Notes: generated from the letters alone by a model not told the origin. Counted from the first letter of the stretch, positions 49,260 to 58,278 are shown. The stretch is DNA of 64,000 bases from Chloroflexota bacterium (GCA_016179845.1 JACPCK010000035.1:64001-128000), one strand, 5' to 3'. Made by a program: numbers and translations.

Positions 49260-50141
49260 ATGTGTAGCATGAGACGATTACATCTGACGGCAGGACTTGG
49301 CTTTCTACTGATCGCGCTGGGCTTGCTGTCAGCTTGTCTCCAGCCCGCTCCCACCGCTCCTGCTGGGCCTGATAGCGCCTCCAAAAGGGAAGTCTCCGTA
49401 ATCTTCTTTGACGTTGGGGAATCAGGCGACGGTTTCCTGGTGAGTACCTGGGAAGGCAAGCATCTGCTCATTGACGGCGGACGTCGCAACTCCAATGTTG
49501 CCGAACGCCTCAAGGGCCTGCGCGTCCCGCAAATCGATGTAATGATTGCCACCAACCCCGATGCAGACCACATAGGCGGGCTCGTTGAGGTTTTGAGGAC
49601 CATGCCGGTAAAAGAGGTGTGGCTGAGCGGCGATATTAACACTACTATAGTTTTTGAGGACTTTGTGGACGCGGTTGAGCTTTCCAAGGCAAAAGTGCAC
49701 GCCGCCCGGCAAGGCGACATTATCCGCCTCGGCTCACTGTCATTGGAAGTCCTCAGCCCGATGGAGCCCCTGTTTCCCGATCGCAACAACAACTCCGTGG
49801 CCGTGCGGCTGGAATTCGGCCGGATAAGCTTTATGTTTACAGGCGACATGGAGCAGCCTGCCGAGAGCCGCCTTGTCCAGTCAGGCATCAACCTCAAGTC
49901 TACCTTTCTGAAGCTTGGGCATCATGGATCGAGGACGTCAACAAGCCCTGCCTTCCTGGCCGCCGTTAGCCCTCAGGTGGCCATTTATCAAGCAGGGGCA
50001 AACAACAGGTACGGCCATCCTCACCGGGAGACGCTAGCTCTCCTTGATCGGGCCGGCGTGGAGGTTTATGGTACGGGAGTGAACGGCCAGATAACTATAA
50101 GGACAGATGGGATTTCATATTCCATCGAAACGGAGAGATAA
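49260..50141 (+). CDS. ComEC/Rec2-like metallo-beta-lactamase-fold hydrolase (lipoprotein)
   Basis: The 293-residue protein has a lipoprotein signal (LLIALGLLSAC, lipobox LSAC). The mature part begins EVSVIFFDVGESGDGFLVST, followed by the metal motif ATNPDADHIGG. This is the ComEC-type variant in which the first His is replaced by Asn. GDMEQPAESRLV and KLGHHGSRTSTSPAFLAAV supply further metal ligands. It corresponds to the extracytoplasmic nuclease-like domain of ComEC without the membrane channel. A DUF3006 ORF begins two bases after its stop, a pairing I recall from Firmicutes and Chloroflexota. The role, perhaps DNA or phosphate-ester hydrolysis outside the cell, is unproven. Confidence 0.88.
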   Translation: MCSMRRLHLTAGLGFLLIALGLLSACLQPAPTAPAGPDSASKREVSVIFFDVGESGDGFLVSTWEGKHLLIDGGRRNSNVAERLKGLRVPQIDVMIATNPDADHIGGLVEVLRTMPVKEVWLSGDINTTIVFEDFVDAVELSKAKVHAARQGDIIRLGSLSLEVLSPMEPLFPDRNNNSVAVRLEFGRISFMFTGDMEQPAESRLVQSGINLKSTFLKLGHHGSRTSTSPAFLAAVSPQVAIYQAGANNRYGHPHRETLALLDRAGVEVYGTGVNGQITIRTDGISYSIETER

Positions 50142-50143
50142 CG

Positions 50144-50320
50144 GTGGTGGTACAGAAGGCTGTGGTGGACCGGGTCGAAGAAGCTGTAGCGGTGCTGCTG
50201 GTTGGCGACCGAGAAGAGGAGCTTGTCGTGCCTAGGGAGAAGCTGCCCAAGGAAGCGACTGGACGCCGACGAGAGCGGGTCGCCGAGAAGATGAGACGCC
50301 TGCTATCTCGGGGCGGCTAG
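50144..50320 (+). CDS. DUF3006 family protein
   Basis: This 58-residue frame begins at GTG 50144, two bases after the ComEC-like gene, with CGGAGAG eight bases upstream. It reads VVVQKAVVDRVEEAVAVLLV, then GDREEELVVPREKLPKEATG, matching the DUF3006 pattern (DRfEg..AVLLvgd....vPr..LP..). The tail is basic and helical (RRRERVAEKMRRLLSRGG). DUF3006 proteins often sit beside ComEC-like hydrolases, though no function is established. I rate the assignment good because of the motif, spacing and context. Confidence 0.78.
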   Translation: MVVQKAVVDRVEEAVAVLLVGDREEELVVPREKLPKEATGRRRERVAEKMRRLLSRGG

Positions 50321-50342
50321 ATGGCTCCACCGTCACCGCAAG

Positions 50343-51839
50343 TTAGCGCCGGAGGCTTTTCGTCTTCACCGCAGCACTCTCACCAGCTATCCTTCCAAAA
50401 GCCGCTCCCGCCATAAGGCCCGATCCGCCCGGGTAGTTGTAGTAGAAGAGGCCGCCCACCAGCTCACCAGCCGCGTAGAGGCCGGGTATGGGCCTGCCAT
50501 CAGTGTCCATGACCTGGGCGTCTTCGCTCACCTTGAGGCCGCCGAAGGTGAAGGTAATGCCGCAGGTGACGGCGTACCCCAGGAAAGGAGGCGTATCTAC
50601 GGGAAGCGCCCAGTTGGACTTGGGAGGTATGATGCCCCTGGTGCCCTTGCCGTCCAGCACCGCAGGATTAAACTCGCCGGGCTGGACAGCAGCGTTAAAG
50701 CCCCTGACGGTGCTAGCCAGGCCCTCTCTATCAACGCCAAGACGCTCCGCCAGCTCCTCGATGGTGTTTGCCTGAGCATAGGTCATCTGCGGTATACGGT
50801 ACTCGTCTCGCAGCAATGGCCTCACCTTCTCATCGAAGACCTGGAAGGCCAGCCGTCCCGGCTGCTTCAGTATCTCCCGGCCGTACTTCACATAGGTGTA
50901 GTTACGAATGTCGGCGCCTTCGTCCACAAACCGCTTGCCCTGAATGTTCACAATGATGCCCAGGGGATATGAGTGCTTCTGAAACAGGTCGCCCACCTTG
51001 CGGTCGCCATAGGGGGGCGCATTGGCGTCCCAAGCCACAGCGTGGCAACTGCTCCAGTGCCCGTAGGGCTGGGCGCCGATCTCCAAGGCCATCTGGATGC
51101 CGTCTCCAGTGTTATACCGGGTGCCTCTGACCTTGGCGAGCTCCCAGTCGGGTCCCAGATAGCGAGTGCGCCACTCCGGGTTGGCCTCGAAGCCTCCACA
51201 GGCCAGCACTATCGCGCGAGCAGATATGTCCTCGTACCCGTGAGGCCCTCGAATGGTAAGGCCATTCATGCTGCCGTCTTTGTTGACCAGAAGCCTGGTG
51301 GCCCGCATCTCATACCTTGTCTCTATGCCTGACTGCTCGGCGAGCTCAAAAAGCCTGTCGGAGAGGCCTGCGCCGCCGCCTACGGCCTCCAGCACCAGGC
51401 CACCGTAGAAACGGAAGCGATCGCCTATCTTGTAGGCCTGCCGCCCGTACATTGGCACCCAGCGGATTCCCCTTTCCTGGAGCCACTTCATGGTGGGGTA
51501 GGCCCGGTCCACCAGCATCTGCACCAGCTCTGGGTCAGCCAGGCCCTCCGTCACTCGCATCAGGTCAGAATAGAACTGCTCCTTGGGATAGCGTCCAAAG
51601 TCCGCGGAGCGGAGCTCATTTTCACTGAGGTCGGGGACGAGTGCCTTGATGTCTTCAATCCCTTCGAAAGGGAAGCGAAGGCCACCTGCCGTAAAATAGG
51701 TGTTGCCGCCCCGCAGATGGTGGGGAGCCCTCTCCAGGACCAGCACATGGGCCCCGTGTTCCTGGGCGGAGAGGGCAGCGCAAAGGGCAGCGTTACCCGC
51801 TCCCACTACGATCACATCGTACATTCCCCTCGTCTGCAT
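50343..51839 (-). CDS. FAD-dependent fumarate-reductase/tricarballylate-dehydrogenase-like flavoprotein
   Basis: The 498-residue flavoprotein begins YDVIVVGAGNAALCAALSAQ, a Rossmann GxGxxA motif close to that of TcuA (FAD-dependent tricarballylate dehydrogenase) and other fumarate reductase/succinate dehydrogenase flavoprotein family members. GGGAGLSDRLFELAEQSG and LACGGFEANPEW are family segments. The C-terminus has GLYAAGELVGGLFYYNYPGG and GSGLMAGAAFGRIAG, completing the FAD site. No TcuB-like iron-sulfur partner is adjacent. GGAGGAGAAGA precedes the ATG. It could dehydrogenate or reduce a polycarboxylate; the substrate is open. Confidence 0.85.
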   Translation of the reverse strand: MQTRGMYDVIVVGAGNAALCAALSAQEHGAHVLVLERAPHHLRGGNTYFTAGGLRFPFEGIEDIKALVPDLSENELRSADFGRYPKEQFYSDLMRVTEGLADPELVQMLVDRAYPTMKWLQERGIRWVPMYGRQAYKIGDRFRFYGGLVLEAVGGGAGLSDRLFELAEQSGIETRYEMRATRLLVNKDGSMNGLTIRGPHGYEDISARAIVLACGGFEANPEWRTRYLGPDWELAKVRGTRYNTGDGIQMALEIGAQPYGHWSSCHAVAWDANAPPYGDRKVGDLFQKHSYPLGIIVNIQGKRFVDEGADIRNYTYVKYGREILKQPGRLAFQVFDEKVRPLLRDEYRIPQMTYAQANTIEELAERLGVDREGLASTVRGFNAAVQPGEFNPAVLDGKGTRGIIPPKSNWALPVDTPPFLGYAVTCGITFTFGGLKVSEDAQVMDTDGRPIPGLYAAGELVGGLFYYNYPGGSGLMAGAAFGRIAGESAAVKTKSLRR

Positions 51840-51978
51840 TTCTTCTCCTCCATCAAGCTACGGGGACACCGCATTCTTGTCATGTGAGCTTATCAAGGGG
51901 TGAGGCCACGGCGATCTTGATTTGGTGGCCGACGGGCCGTGAAGATTCCAAGGCAAGGCGGGAAAACAATCTACACCA

Positions 51979-52845
51979 CTAGACAATGGGCTGATCCAAC
52001 AGCAGGTCCACGGTGATGTCGAGGGCCCTGGCCGAGTGGGTCAAAGCGCCCACCGATATGATGTGGACACCCGTCTCGGCCACGGCCCGGACGCGCTCCA
52101 GGGTGATGCCTCCGGAGGCCTCCAGGAGGGCCTTCTTGCCCGCCAGGGCCACCACCTGCCGCATCTCCTCCAGGGACATGTTGTCCAGCAGGAGCAGGTC
52201 TGCGCCCGCCTCCAGGGCTTCCCGGGCCTCTGCCAGAGAGATCACCTCTATCTCCACCTTCAGCGTATGAGAGGCCCTCTCGCGGGCCTGGCGGACGGCG
52301 TGGGCCAGGGATAGACCCCTGGCCCGAACGACGGCGAGATGGTTGTCCTTGACAAGAACCCCGTCAGCCAGGTTGTAGCGGTGATTGTGGCCCCCTCCCA
52401 CTCTTACGGCGTACTTCTCCAGGGCCCTCAGGCCGGGAAGGGTCTTTCGGGTGTCCACAATACGCACCGGCAGGCCTCTGACGGCATCCACGTATCGGGC
52501 CGTCTCCGTAGCGATACCACTCATGTGCTGGATGAAGTTGAGGGCAGTCCGCTCCCCTTTGAGGAGACTGTTGACGGAACCCGCTAAGCGAGCTATCAGG
52601 TCTCCCGGGTGGAGGGTGGCGCCGTCCTCAAGCAGGGCGTGCCCTTCCAGCCGCGGGTCCAGGCGGCGGAAGACCTCCAGGGACGCCTCCCCACCACAAA
52701 GGACGCCTCCCGCCTTGGCGGACATGAGGGCCTGGCCGGTAGCATCGGGAGGGACGAGGGCGTCGGTGGTGGGATCTCCGCCGCTCAGGTCCTCCTGGAT
52801 GGCCCGGTCAATGAGCTCTCGGACTGACGCGCTATGGTGGAGCAT
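51979..52845 (-). CDS. nadC: Nicotinate-nucleotide pyrophosphorylase (carboxylating)
   Basis: This 288-residue quinolinate phosphoribosyltransferase makes nicotinate mononucleotide in NAD synthesis. Signatures are DLSGGDPTTDALVPPDA, ERTALNFIQHMSGIAT, DTRKTLPGLRALEKYAVRVG followed by GGHNHR, and LADGVLVKDNH. The C-terminal ASGGITLERVRAVAETGVHI and ISVGALTHSA finish the barrel. Length and all motifs are normal. NadA and NadB are not in the window. It is flanked by the flavoprotein gene downstream and miaB upstream on the same strand, with gaps of 139 and 97 bases. Confidence 0.96.
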   Translation of the reverse strand: MLHHSASVRELIDRAIQEDLSGGDPTTDALVPPDATGQALMSAKAGGVLCGGEASLEVFRRLDPRLEGHALLEDGATLHPGDLIARLAGSVNSLLKGERTALNFIQHMSGIATETARYVDAVRGLPVRIVDTRKTLPGLRALEKYAVRVGGGHNHRYNLADGVLVKDNHLAVVRARGLSLAHAVRQARERASHTLKVEIEVISLAEAREALEAGADLLLLDNMSLEEMRQVVALAGKKALLEASGGITLERVRAVAETGVHIISVGALTHSARALDITVDLLLDQPIV

Positions 52846-52942
52846 CTAGCCTTCCAGAGGTAAAGCGTTTAGGTCTCACGTCGGCCACGACAACGCTTCC
52901 CCTATCGAGTTATCGGACACTAAGCATCCACTCCAGGACCAA

Positions 52943-54307
52943 CTACACTCCTCCGCCACCGGCAATCTCACCCTGGAGGGCCCAGGGGCTGGTCTTGGCT
53001 ATTCTTACCTGGACCAGCTCTCCCAGCCAATTGCGACCACCGTCCGGGAAGAAGACCAGCTTATCGGTGCGGGTGCGGCCACGCCATTTGCCCCTCTCCT
53101 GGCCGTCCACCAGCACCTCCACCGTCGTTCCCTCGTAGGAGATGTTAAGCTGGGCGGCAATGGCCGCCTGGCGCTGCTCCAGGTACCTGAGGCGGCTCTC
53201 CTTCTCCTCTTGAGGAACGTCATCCCTCATCTGGCGCCAGGCGATGGTCCCTGGGCGGGGGGAGTAGGCAGCGATGTGGACCTTGTCGAACCGCAGCTCC
53301 TCCAGAAGGTCCACGGTCTTCTGGAACTGCTCCTCCGTCTCGCCGCAGAATCCTGCAACGACGTCGGTGCTCAGGGCCACGTCCGGAACGGCCTGCCGGA
53401 TCCTATGGACGAGCTTTCGGTAGTCGTCACGAGTGTATCCGCGGCGCATGGCCTGTAGAACCCGGTCGTCGCCAGCCTGGAATGGAAGATTGATGTGTTC
53501 GCACACCTTCTCGCACCGAGCCACGGCCTCGATGATGTCCTCGGTGAGGAAGTTGGGGTGTGACGTAAGGAAACGGATGCGGGCCAGGCCCTCTATCTCG
53601 TCGAGCTCCTCAAGGAGACGGCCCAGGGTGGGCCTATCCGGGAGGTCGTAGCCATAGGCATCAACCGTCTGGCCCAGGACAGTCACCTCTTTTACGCCCC
53701 TCTCAGCCAGGTGGCAAACCTCACTCACTACCTCGTCCATAGGACGGCTGCGCTGGCGGCCTCGCCGATAGGGTATGATGCAGAAGGCGCAGAAGAGGTC
53801 ACAGCCGTGGATTATGGGCACAAAGGAGGTGACCGTGGGCTTGAGGGGAATGAGGGGACCGAGGCACCCTTCCCAGTCGATCCCATTCCTTTCGCCCAGG
53901 AACGCCAGCAGAGGCCTGTACTCCTGGGGACGCATGAACAGGTCTACCCAGGGGAACCGCTTCGCAAGGTTGTCCTGCCCTGGGCCCACCATGCAGCCCA
54001 TGAGGGCCAGGACTCCGCGCGGGTGGCCCTGCTTCCAGGACTTGAAAAGGCCGAGGGCGCTAACCACCTTGTCCTCAGCACCCTGGCGAACCACGCAGGA
54101 GTTGAGCACCACCACCTGGGCGTCACGGGGGTCGTCGGCCCAGACAAACCCCATCTGCCCCAGGGCACTGCCCAAGCGCTCGGAGTCGGCCTTGTTCATC
54201 TGGCAGCCGATAGTCCAAATATGGAAGCCGTGTCGCGGGTCCCCATCAACAGGGGCCTTGCCCCGCCGATGGGCCTCGGCAAGAGTAAGCAGAGGCGGCT
54301 GAGTCAC
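52943..54307 (-). CDS. miaB: tRNA-2-methylthio-N6-dimethylallyladenosine synthase
   Basis: The 454-residue radical SAM methylthiotransferase starts at GTG 54307 behind TTGGAG. A longer open frame would run through the tRNA-Ser gene. The UPF0004 domain has FHIWTIGCQMNKADSERLG (first Cys of the auxiliary cluster) plus NSCVVRQGAEDKV and LMGCMVG. The radical SAM cluster is IHGCDLFCAFCIIPYRRG (Cys-x3-Cys-x2-Cys). The TRAM domain with VEVLVDGQERGKWRGRTRTD is C-terminal. The enzyme methylthiolates i6A37 in tRNAs reading UNN codons. Pattern and TRAM length favour MiaB over MtaB or RimO. Confidence 0.92.
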   Translation of the reverse strand: MTQPPLLTLAEAHRRGKAPVDGDPRHGFHIWTIGCQMNKADSERLGSALGQMGFVWADDPRDAQVVVLNSCVVRQGAEDKVVSALGLFKSWKQGHPRGVLALMGCMVGPGQDNLAKRFPWVDLFMRPQEYRPLLAFLGERNGIDWEGCLGPLIPLKPTVTSFVPIIHGCDLFCAFCIIPYRRGRQRSRPMDEVVSEVCHLAERGVKEVTVLGQTVDAYGYDLPDRPTLGRLLEELDEIEGLARIRFLTSHPNFLTEDIIEAVARCEKVCEHINLPFQAGDDRVLQAMRRGYTRDDYRKLVHRIRQAVPDVALSTDVVAGFCGETEEQFQKTVDLLEELRFDKVHIAAYSPRPGTIAWRQMRDDVPQEEKESRLRYLEQRQAAIAAQLNISYEGTTVEVLVDGQERGKWRGRTRTDKLVFFPDGGRNWLGELVQVRIAKTSPWALQGEIAGGGGV

Positions 54308-54332
54308 GGCATAGACTCCAAGAACGCTGGTC

Positions 54333-54425
54333 TGGCGGAGGGAACGGGATTCGAACCCGTGAGGGGCCTTTTGGACCCCCAAGCGCTTAGCAGGCGCCCG
54401 CACTAGACCACTATGCGATCCCTCC
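54333..54425 (-). tRNA. tRNA-Ser (anticodon GCU)
   Basis: The reverse strand folds as a class II tRNA. The 7-bp acceptor is GGAGGGA/TCCCTCC with a G discriminator and an encoded CCA (54335-54333). The D stem is CGCA/TGCG. The anticodon stem GGCGC/GCGCT carries the loop CTGCTAA, giving anticodon GCT. A long variable arm (GGGGGTCC ... GGCCCC region) is typical of serine tRNA, and the T arm is ACGGG-TTCGAAT-CCCGT. It decodes AGU/AGC. An AATATA/TATATT box at 54440-54445 could be its -10. miaB starts 26 bases downstream, so both may be on one transcript. Confidence 0.95.
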
Positions 54426-54575
54426 AAGTCTTTCCATTCAATATAGCAGAAAGGGAAAAGTACAGGAAGGCGAAGGGGCTCCGAGTCCAGGTTGACAGAT
54501 AGCATAGGGGAGACTACGCTCAGGGGGTCAGGCCCGGCGCCAGCCGTGGACTTCGTAGAGAGGGGGTGGTCCATC

Positions 54576-55712
54576 ATGTCCAGGCCTGTTTTACGCACGC
54601 CCCTGTGTGATCTCCTAGGGTGCGAGTACCCCATAATGCTGGCAGGCATGGGTAGCGGGGGATCGCCCCCGGAGTTGGTGGCAGCGGTGAGCAACGCCGG
54701 CGGCTTCGGTGTCCTTGGGGCTACAGGCTTCACCTCCGAGGCGACGCGAGAGGTCATCCGGAAAACCCGCCACCTGACGGATATGCCCTTCGGCATCGAT
54801 CTGCTCCTTCCTGCCAGCCTGGCGGAGTCCCCCGAGTCCCGGAGCGAGGTGCTGGCGCTGATACAGGCTGAGTATCCCAAGCACTGGGCCTTCGTTCAGG
54901 GCCTCCATAAGGAGTACAACCTCCCCGCGGTCCAGGATACGGAGGAGTACGTGAGCGTGGCCTCGTCCCTGGTGAGAGAGCAGGTGGATGTAATTATTGA
55001 AGAGCGGGTACCCCTCTTCTGTGCTGCCCTGGGGGACCCCTCCTGGGTAGTTCCCAAGGCCCACGCCGTAGGAATGAAGGTGCTGGGCCTGGCAGGCAAC
55101 GCCCGCAATGCCCTTCGCCAGAAGGCGTCGGGGGTGGATATCATAGTGGCCCAGGGCTACGAGGCTGGAGGACATGTAGGGCGCATCGCCAATTTCGTCC
55201 TTGTACCCGAGGTGGTGGATGCCGTTCTTCCGGTCCCGGTGGTGGCGGCAGGAGGCATAGCCGACGGTCGTACAGTAGCTGCGGCCCTGTGCCTGGGAGC
55301 CGTAGGTGTCTGGTGCGGCACTGCCTTTCTCTTCTCCACGGAGACAACCATAGGCCGTGGTAAGCAGGAACAGCTCGCCCGAGGCACGACCGAAGAGTTC
55401 GTCGTCTCCCGCTCCTACACAGGCAAGACCAGCCGGATGTACAGGAACACCTTCCTCCAGCGATGGGAAGAGTCGGGCCTGGAGCCTCTGCCCATGCCCC
55501 TTCAGGGCGTCCTGGTGGGTAGCTTCGTGAAGGCAGCACTGGCAGCTAGCCGTTGGGACCTGGTCAACAACCCAGCAGGCCAGGTGGCAGGCCGCCTGAG
55601 GGAGCTTAGGCCTGCGCGGCAGATCCTGGAGCAGATGGTGGAGGAGACAGTGGATGTCCTGGCCGTGCTGCCGTCCCGCATCACCCACGGCATAAGGTCT
55701 CCCGCTCATTAA
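54576..55712 (+). CDS. Nitronate monooxygenase / FMN-dependent 2-nitropropane dioxygenase family
   Basis: The 378-residue FMN enzyme begins RTPLCDLLGCEYPIMLAGMG, with AAVSNAGGFGVLGATGFTSE following. The core has VDIIVAQGYEAGGHVGRIANFV, where the His of GGH is the usual catalytic position, and VPVVAAGGIADGRTVAAALC, the FMN phosphate site. GAVGVWCGTAFLFS follows. The family includes nitronate monooxygenases and the FabK enoyl reductases; no fatty-acid genes are adjacent. ATG 54576 has AGGGGGTGG upstream. The longer frame to 54492 lies in the gap after tRNA-Ser and is not conserved-looking. Confidence 0.88.
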   Translation: MSRPVLRTPLCDLLGCEYPIMLAGMGSGGSPPELVAAVSNAGGFGVLGATGFTSEATREVIRKTRHLTDMPFGIDLLLPASLAESPESRSEVLALIQAEYPKHWAFVQGLHKEYNLPAVQDTEEYVSVASSLVREQVDVIIEERVPLFCAALGDPSWVVPKAHAVGMKVLGLAGNARNALRQKASGVDIIVAQGYEAGGHVGRIANFVLVPEVVDAVLPVPVVAAGGIADGRTVAAALCLGAVGVWCGTAFLFSTETTIGRGKQEQLARGTTEEFVVSRSYTGKTSRMYRNTFLQRWEESGLEPLPMPLQGVLVGSFVKAALAASRWDLVNNPAGQVAGRLRELRPARQILEQMVEETVDVLAVLPSRITHGIRSPAH

Positions 55713-55757
55713 GGAAAAAGGCAGCATCAAGCTCAAAACACACACTAAGGGCATCCG

Positions 55758-55786
55758 TTAACAAAGGGGAGAGGCCCTGCTATAAT
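55758..55786 (+). promoter_or_regulatory. Near-consensus promoter of the ABM gene
   Basis: TTAACA (55758-55763), 17 bases, TATAAT (55781-55786), with a leader of about 65 bases before ATG 55857. It is one of the best-matched promoters in the window. Confidence 0.72.
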
Positions 55787-55856
55787 ATCGACCATCGGCG
55801 GTAGCAGAGATTCAGGGGAATGCTATCGTTGAGATATGCAACAGTGAGGAGGCAGT

Positions 55857-56162
55857 ATGTACGGGACCATTTTTCGTATGAAGGTGAAGCCGGGGCAAGA
55901 GGCCAAGGTGGCCGAGCTCTTCAACGCGTGGACCAAGGAGCGGGGACCCAAAGTCAAAGGGTCTGTTGCAGGCTATGTGCTTAAACCTGATAAAAGGCCC
56001 GGCGAGCTTATCGGCATGGCTGTCTTCAAGGACAAGGCTACCTACAAGGCCAACGCCGCCGACCCGGCACAGGACAAGTGGTTCCGTCAGGTAAGAGCTC
56101 TCCTACAGGCTGACCCCGAGTGGGAGGACGGCGAGTACCTGGCTGGCGGTGCGGCCAGCTAG
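55857..56162 (+). CDS. Antibiotic biosynthesis monooxygenase (ABM) domain protein
   Basis: The 101-residue ferredoxin-like fold protein opens MYGTIFRMKVKPGQEAKVAE, followed by a helix, then VAGYVLKPDKRPGELIGMAVF and DKATYKANAADPAQDKWFRQ. This is the usual strand-helix-strand-strand-helix-strand ABM/dimeric alpha-beta barrel layout. ABM proteins are cofactor-free oxygenases, haem-degrading enzymes or simple stress-related dimers. No haem-binding His or Asn/Trp set of IsdG can be pointed to. GTGAGGAGGCAGT precedes the ATG. It is followed 90 bases later by the large membrane protein, possibly on the same transcript. Confidence 0.82.
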   Translation: MYGTIFRMKVKPGQEAKVAELFNAWTKERGPKVKGSVAGYVLKPDKRPGELIGMAVFKDKATYKANAADPAQDKWFRQVRALLQADPEWEDGEYLAGGAAS

Positions 56163-56252
56163 CCGCTGCTCACTGGCCAAAGCAAGGAATTGCGGACCGG
56201 CACCGAGGTGACTGGCCAGGGCCCTGTGTGATATAGTTCCTCTGCTGTCGTC

Positions 56253-58133
56253 ATGATTTGGATACGGCGAGGACTGGCTGTACTGCTGAGCGTTCTCTTT
56301 TTGCCCCTGCTGCTCCTTGCCCTTCTGCTCCTGACCATCAACAGCACCTTCCTGAATCCTTCCTTTTACGTCGAGCAGCTCCGTCAGGCCAACGTCTACT
56401 CGTTCCTATACGATAAGGCTCTCCCTGCCCTGCTGGAGGATGCCAGCAAGGAATCCGAGCTTCCTCTGAATATAGACTTGGCGGCAGCCAAGGTGGAGCT
56501 GGTATCTGCGGCCAGGCAGGTGCTGCCGCCGGATTGGCTACAGGCCCAGGTGGAACAGGCCATCAATAAGGTTTTGCCATACGCCCTGGGGGAGAAGGAC
56601 GAGTTTGCCGTGACCATACCCCTGGCGGACCGGATGGAGGAGGCTGGCAGAACCGCCAAGAGGCTCCTGCGAGAGGGAAAGCTGTTCGACCAGATATACC
56701 AGGGGCTGACCGCTGAGGCTGCTGATGACCTATCGAAGAACCTGGATAGTCTGCCATTTGGCCTGACGGCGACGAAGCAGGACATACTTGACGCAATAGG
56801 AAAGGTGGCCCCCAAGGATTGGCTCCTCGACAAGATGGACGACGCCGTAGACCAGGTGGTGCCCTATTTTTCTGGAAGGGCCCAGAACTTCTCCGTCACG
56901 TTGGCCCTGGCGGACAGGGTAGAGCCTGCTTCCGCCGTGCTTAAAGACCTGGTACGTAAGGGCAAGACCCGGGAGTTCCTCCTCCAGCAGGTCATCAACC
57001 CGGCCATCGAAGCCAATCTGGGCGGTGGCTTGGAGCTGGCCCTGGGCGTCAGGCTTACATCTCAAGAGGCGAAGAACGCGGTTGCAGAGGTGATCACGGA
57101 GGAGTGGGTCCAGTCCAGGCTCAACGATGTTCTGGACACGGGAGTTGCCTATCTGACGGGGAGAACCAATACCTTGGCCATCAGGGTGCCCTTTGCCGAC
57201 CGGAAGGAGGCAGCCACCACCGTTCTGGCCAGGCTCGGAGACCGGAAGCTAACGGCTCTCTATGATGGACTTCCCCAATGCCCTGCCGGACAACCCCTCT
57301 CGGCAGCCCTGGGCCCTGGCGTGATACCGCTGTGCAAGCCAGTCGGCGTCACCTTCGAACAGCTCAAGACCGCTTTTGACATAGACGTTACCCGGGAGAT
57401 AAGAAAAGCCCTCATTGGGCAGATCCCCGACGAGCTGGTGTACACAGACAAGTCCCTGAAAGACGCCTTGGGGCAGGAAGGCTTCCAGCAGGTGGACCGG
57501 GTCCGTACGTGGCTTGTACAGGGGCTGACCTTCACTGATGCTGACCTTCGGAAGCTCCTGGAGAAAGAGAATCCGGGCCTCCTGGACGATATTCTGGAGA
57601 CCACACGCCAGGGATTCACCTTCACTCATGAGGACCTGCAGAAGGCTACGCAGGAAGGTGGCAACAGCCTGGACCAGGTACGGCAGACCTTAAGCACAGC
57701 AAGGCGCTGGCTCTTCCTGGCCTGGCTCGTACCCCTCTTGACCGTAGGCCTCATTGGCCTCCTGGGAGGGCGGAACTGGGGTAGTAAACTGGCGTGGGCT
57801 GCAGGGACCCTGGCCATAGCCTCTACCATTGCATTCGTAGCATCAGGGCCGGTGTACGAAGCCGCTGCCAAACCTCAGTTGGATGCCGCTTTGGACAGGG
57901 CAGTGACAGATGCGTTAGAAGAAGATGGGGCTGGCGGAGGCGCCTTCGCCAAGGTGATGGCGCCCAAGATGACGGAGATGGTAACGCGGGTGGCGGACTC
58001 CTTCATTGCCGGAATCCGAGGCCGGGCGCTTGTGCTTTTGCTGGTCGCAGGCCTGGGGCTCGGTGGCGGTATTACATGGCAGGTGCTACGCAGGCATCGG
58101 ACCAAGCCTCCGGTGGTCCCATCAGGCCCGTGA
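56253..58133 (+). CDS. Large membrane-anchored protein built of internal repeats, function unknown
   Basis: The 626-residue protein has a hydrophobic N-terminus (residues 7-28, VLLSVLFLPLLLLALLLL), a long acidic/amphipathic extracytoplasmic region and three hydrophobic segments at about 485-505, 514-532 and 595-615. The outer region repeats itself. Three ~66-residue units (about 85-151, 181-247, 277-340) each hold a W near the start, then an Asn/Asp-Lys/Gln-x2-PY or AY(L/F) turn, an (A/V)(V/I)xxPxADR-type strand (FAVTIPLADR, FSVTLALADR, LAIRVPFADR) and a basic helix. A second series has FT/YTxxxLxxx units (about 366, 397, 425, 455). I know no named family. It may be a sensor or envelope protein; this is not shown. 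Confidence 0.85.
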   Translation: MIWIRRGLAVLLSVLFLPLLLLALLLLTINSTFLNPSFYVEQLRQANVYSFLYDKALPALLEDASKESELPLNIDLAAAKVELVSAARQVLPPDWLQAQVEQAINKVLPYALGEKDEFAVTIPLADRMEEAGRTAKRLLREGKLFDQIYQGLTAEAADDLSKNLDSLPFGLTATKQDILDAIGKVAPKDWLLDKMDDAVDQVVPYFSGRAQNFSVTLALADRVEPASAVLKDLVRKGKTREFLLQQVINPAIEANLGGGLELALGVRLTSQEAKNAVAEVITEEWVQSRLNDVLDTGVAYLTGRTNTLAIRVPFADRKEAATTVLARLGDRKLTALYDGLPQCPAGQPLSAALGPGVIPLCKPVGVTFEQLKTAFDIDVTREIRKALIGQIPDELVYTDKSLKDALGQEGFQQVDRVRTWLVQGLTFTDADLRKLLEKENPGLLDDILETTRQGFTFTHEDLQKATQEGGNSLDQVRQTLSTARRWLFLAWLVPLLTVGLIGLLGGRNWGSKLAWAAGTLAIASTIAFVASGPVYEAAAKPQLDAALDRAVTDALEEDGAGGGAFAKVMAPKMTEMVTRVADSFIAGIRGRALVLLLVAGLGLGGGITWQVLRRHRTKPPVVPSGP

Positions 58134-58278
58134 GGCCGTCGTACCTGCTAAAGTCATTCGGGAATGCCGCCCGGGTGCAGTACGCCACCCCTCAAGGAGT
58201 TGGTTCCCTCCCACCCACCCCGAACTGAGTTCGACGGCGCCCCTCCGCATCGACTCCAAATAAACCCAACTTTCGTGC

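Noticed and set aside
54308-54880. N-terminal extension of the miaB frame
   Set aside because: It runs through the complete tRNA-Ser gene; the GTG at 54307 has a ribosome site and gives normal MiaB length.
54615-55754. 379-residue reverse frame over the nitronate monooxygenase-like gene
   Set aside because: Antisense shadow with no ribosome site and no recognisable motif.
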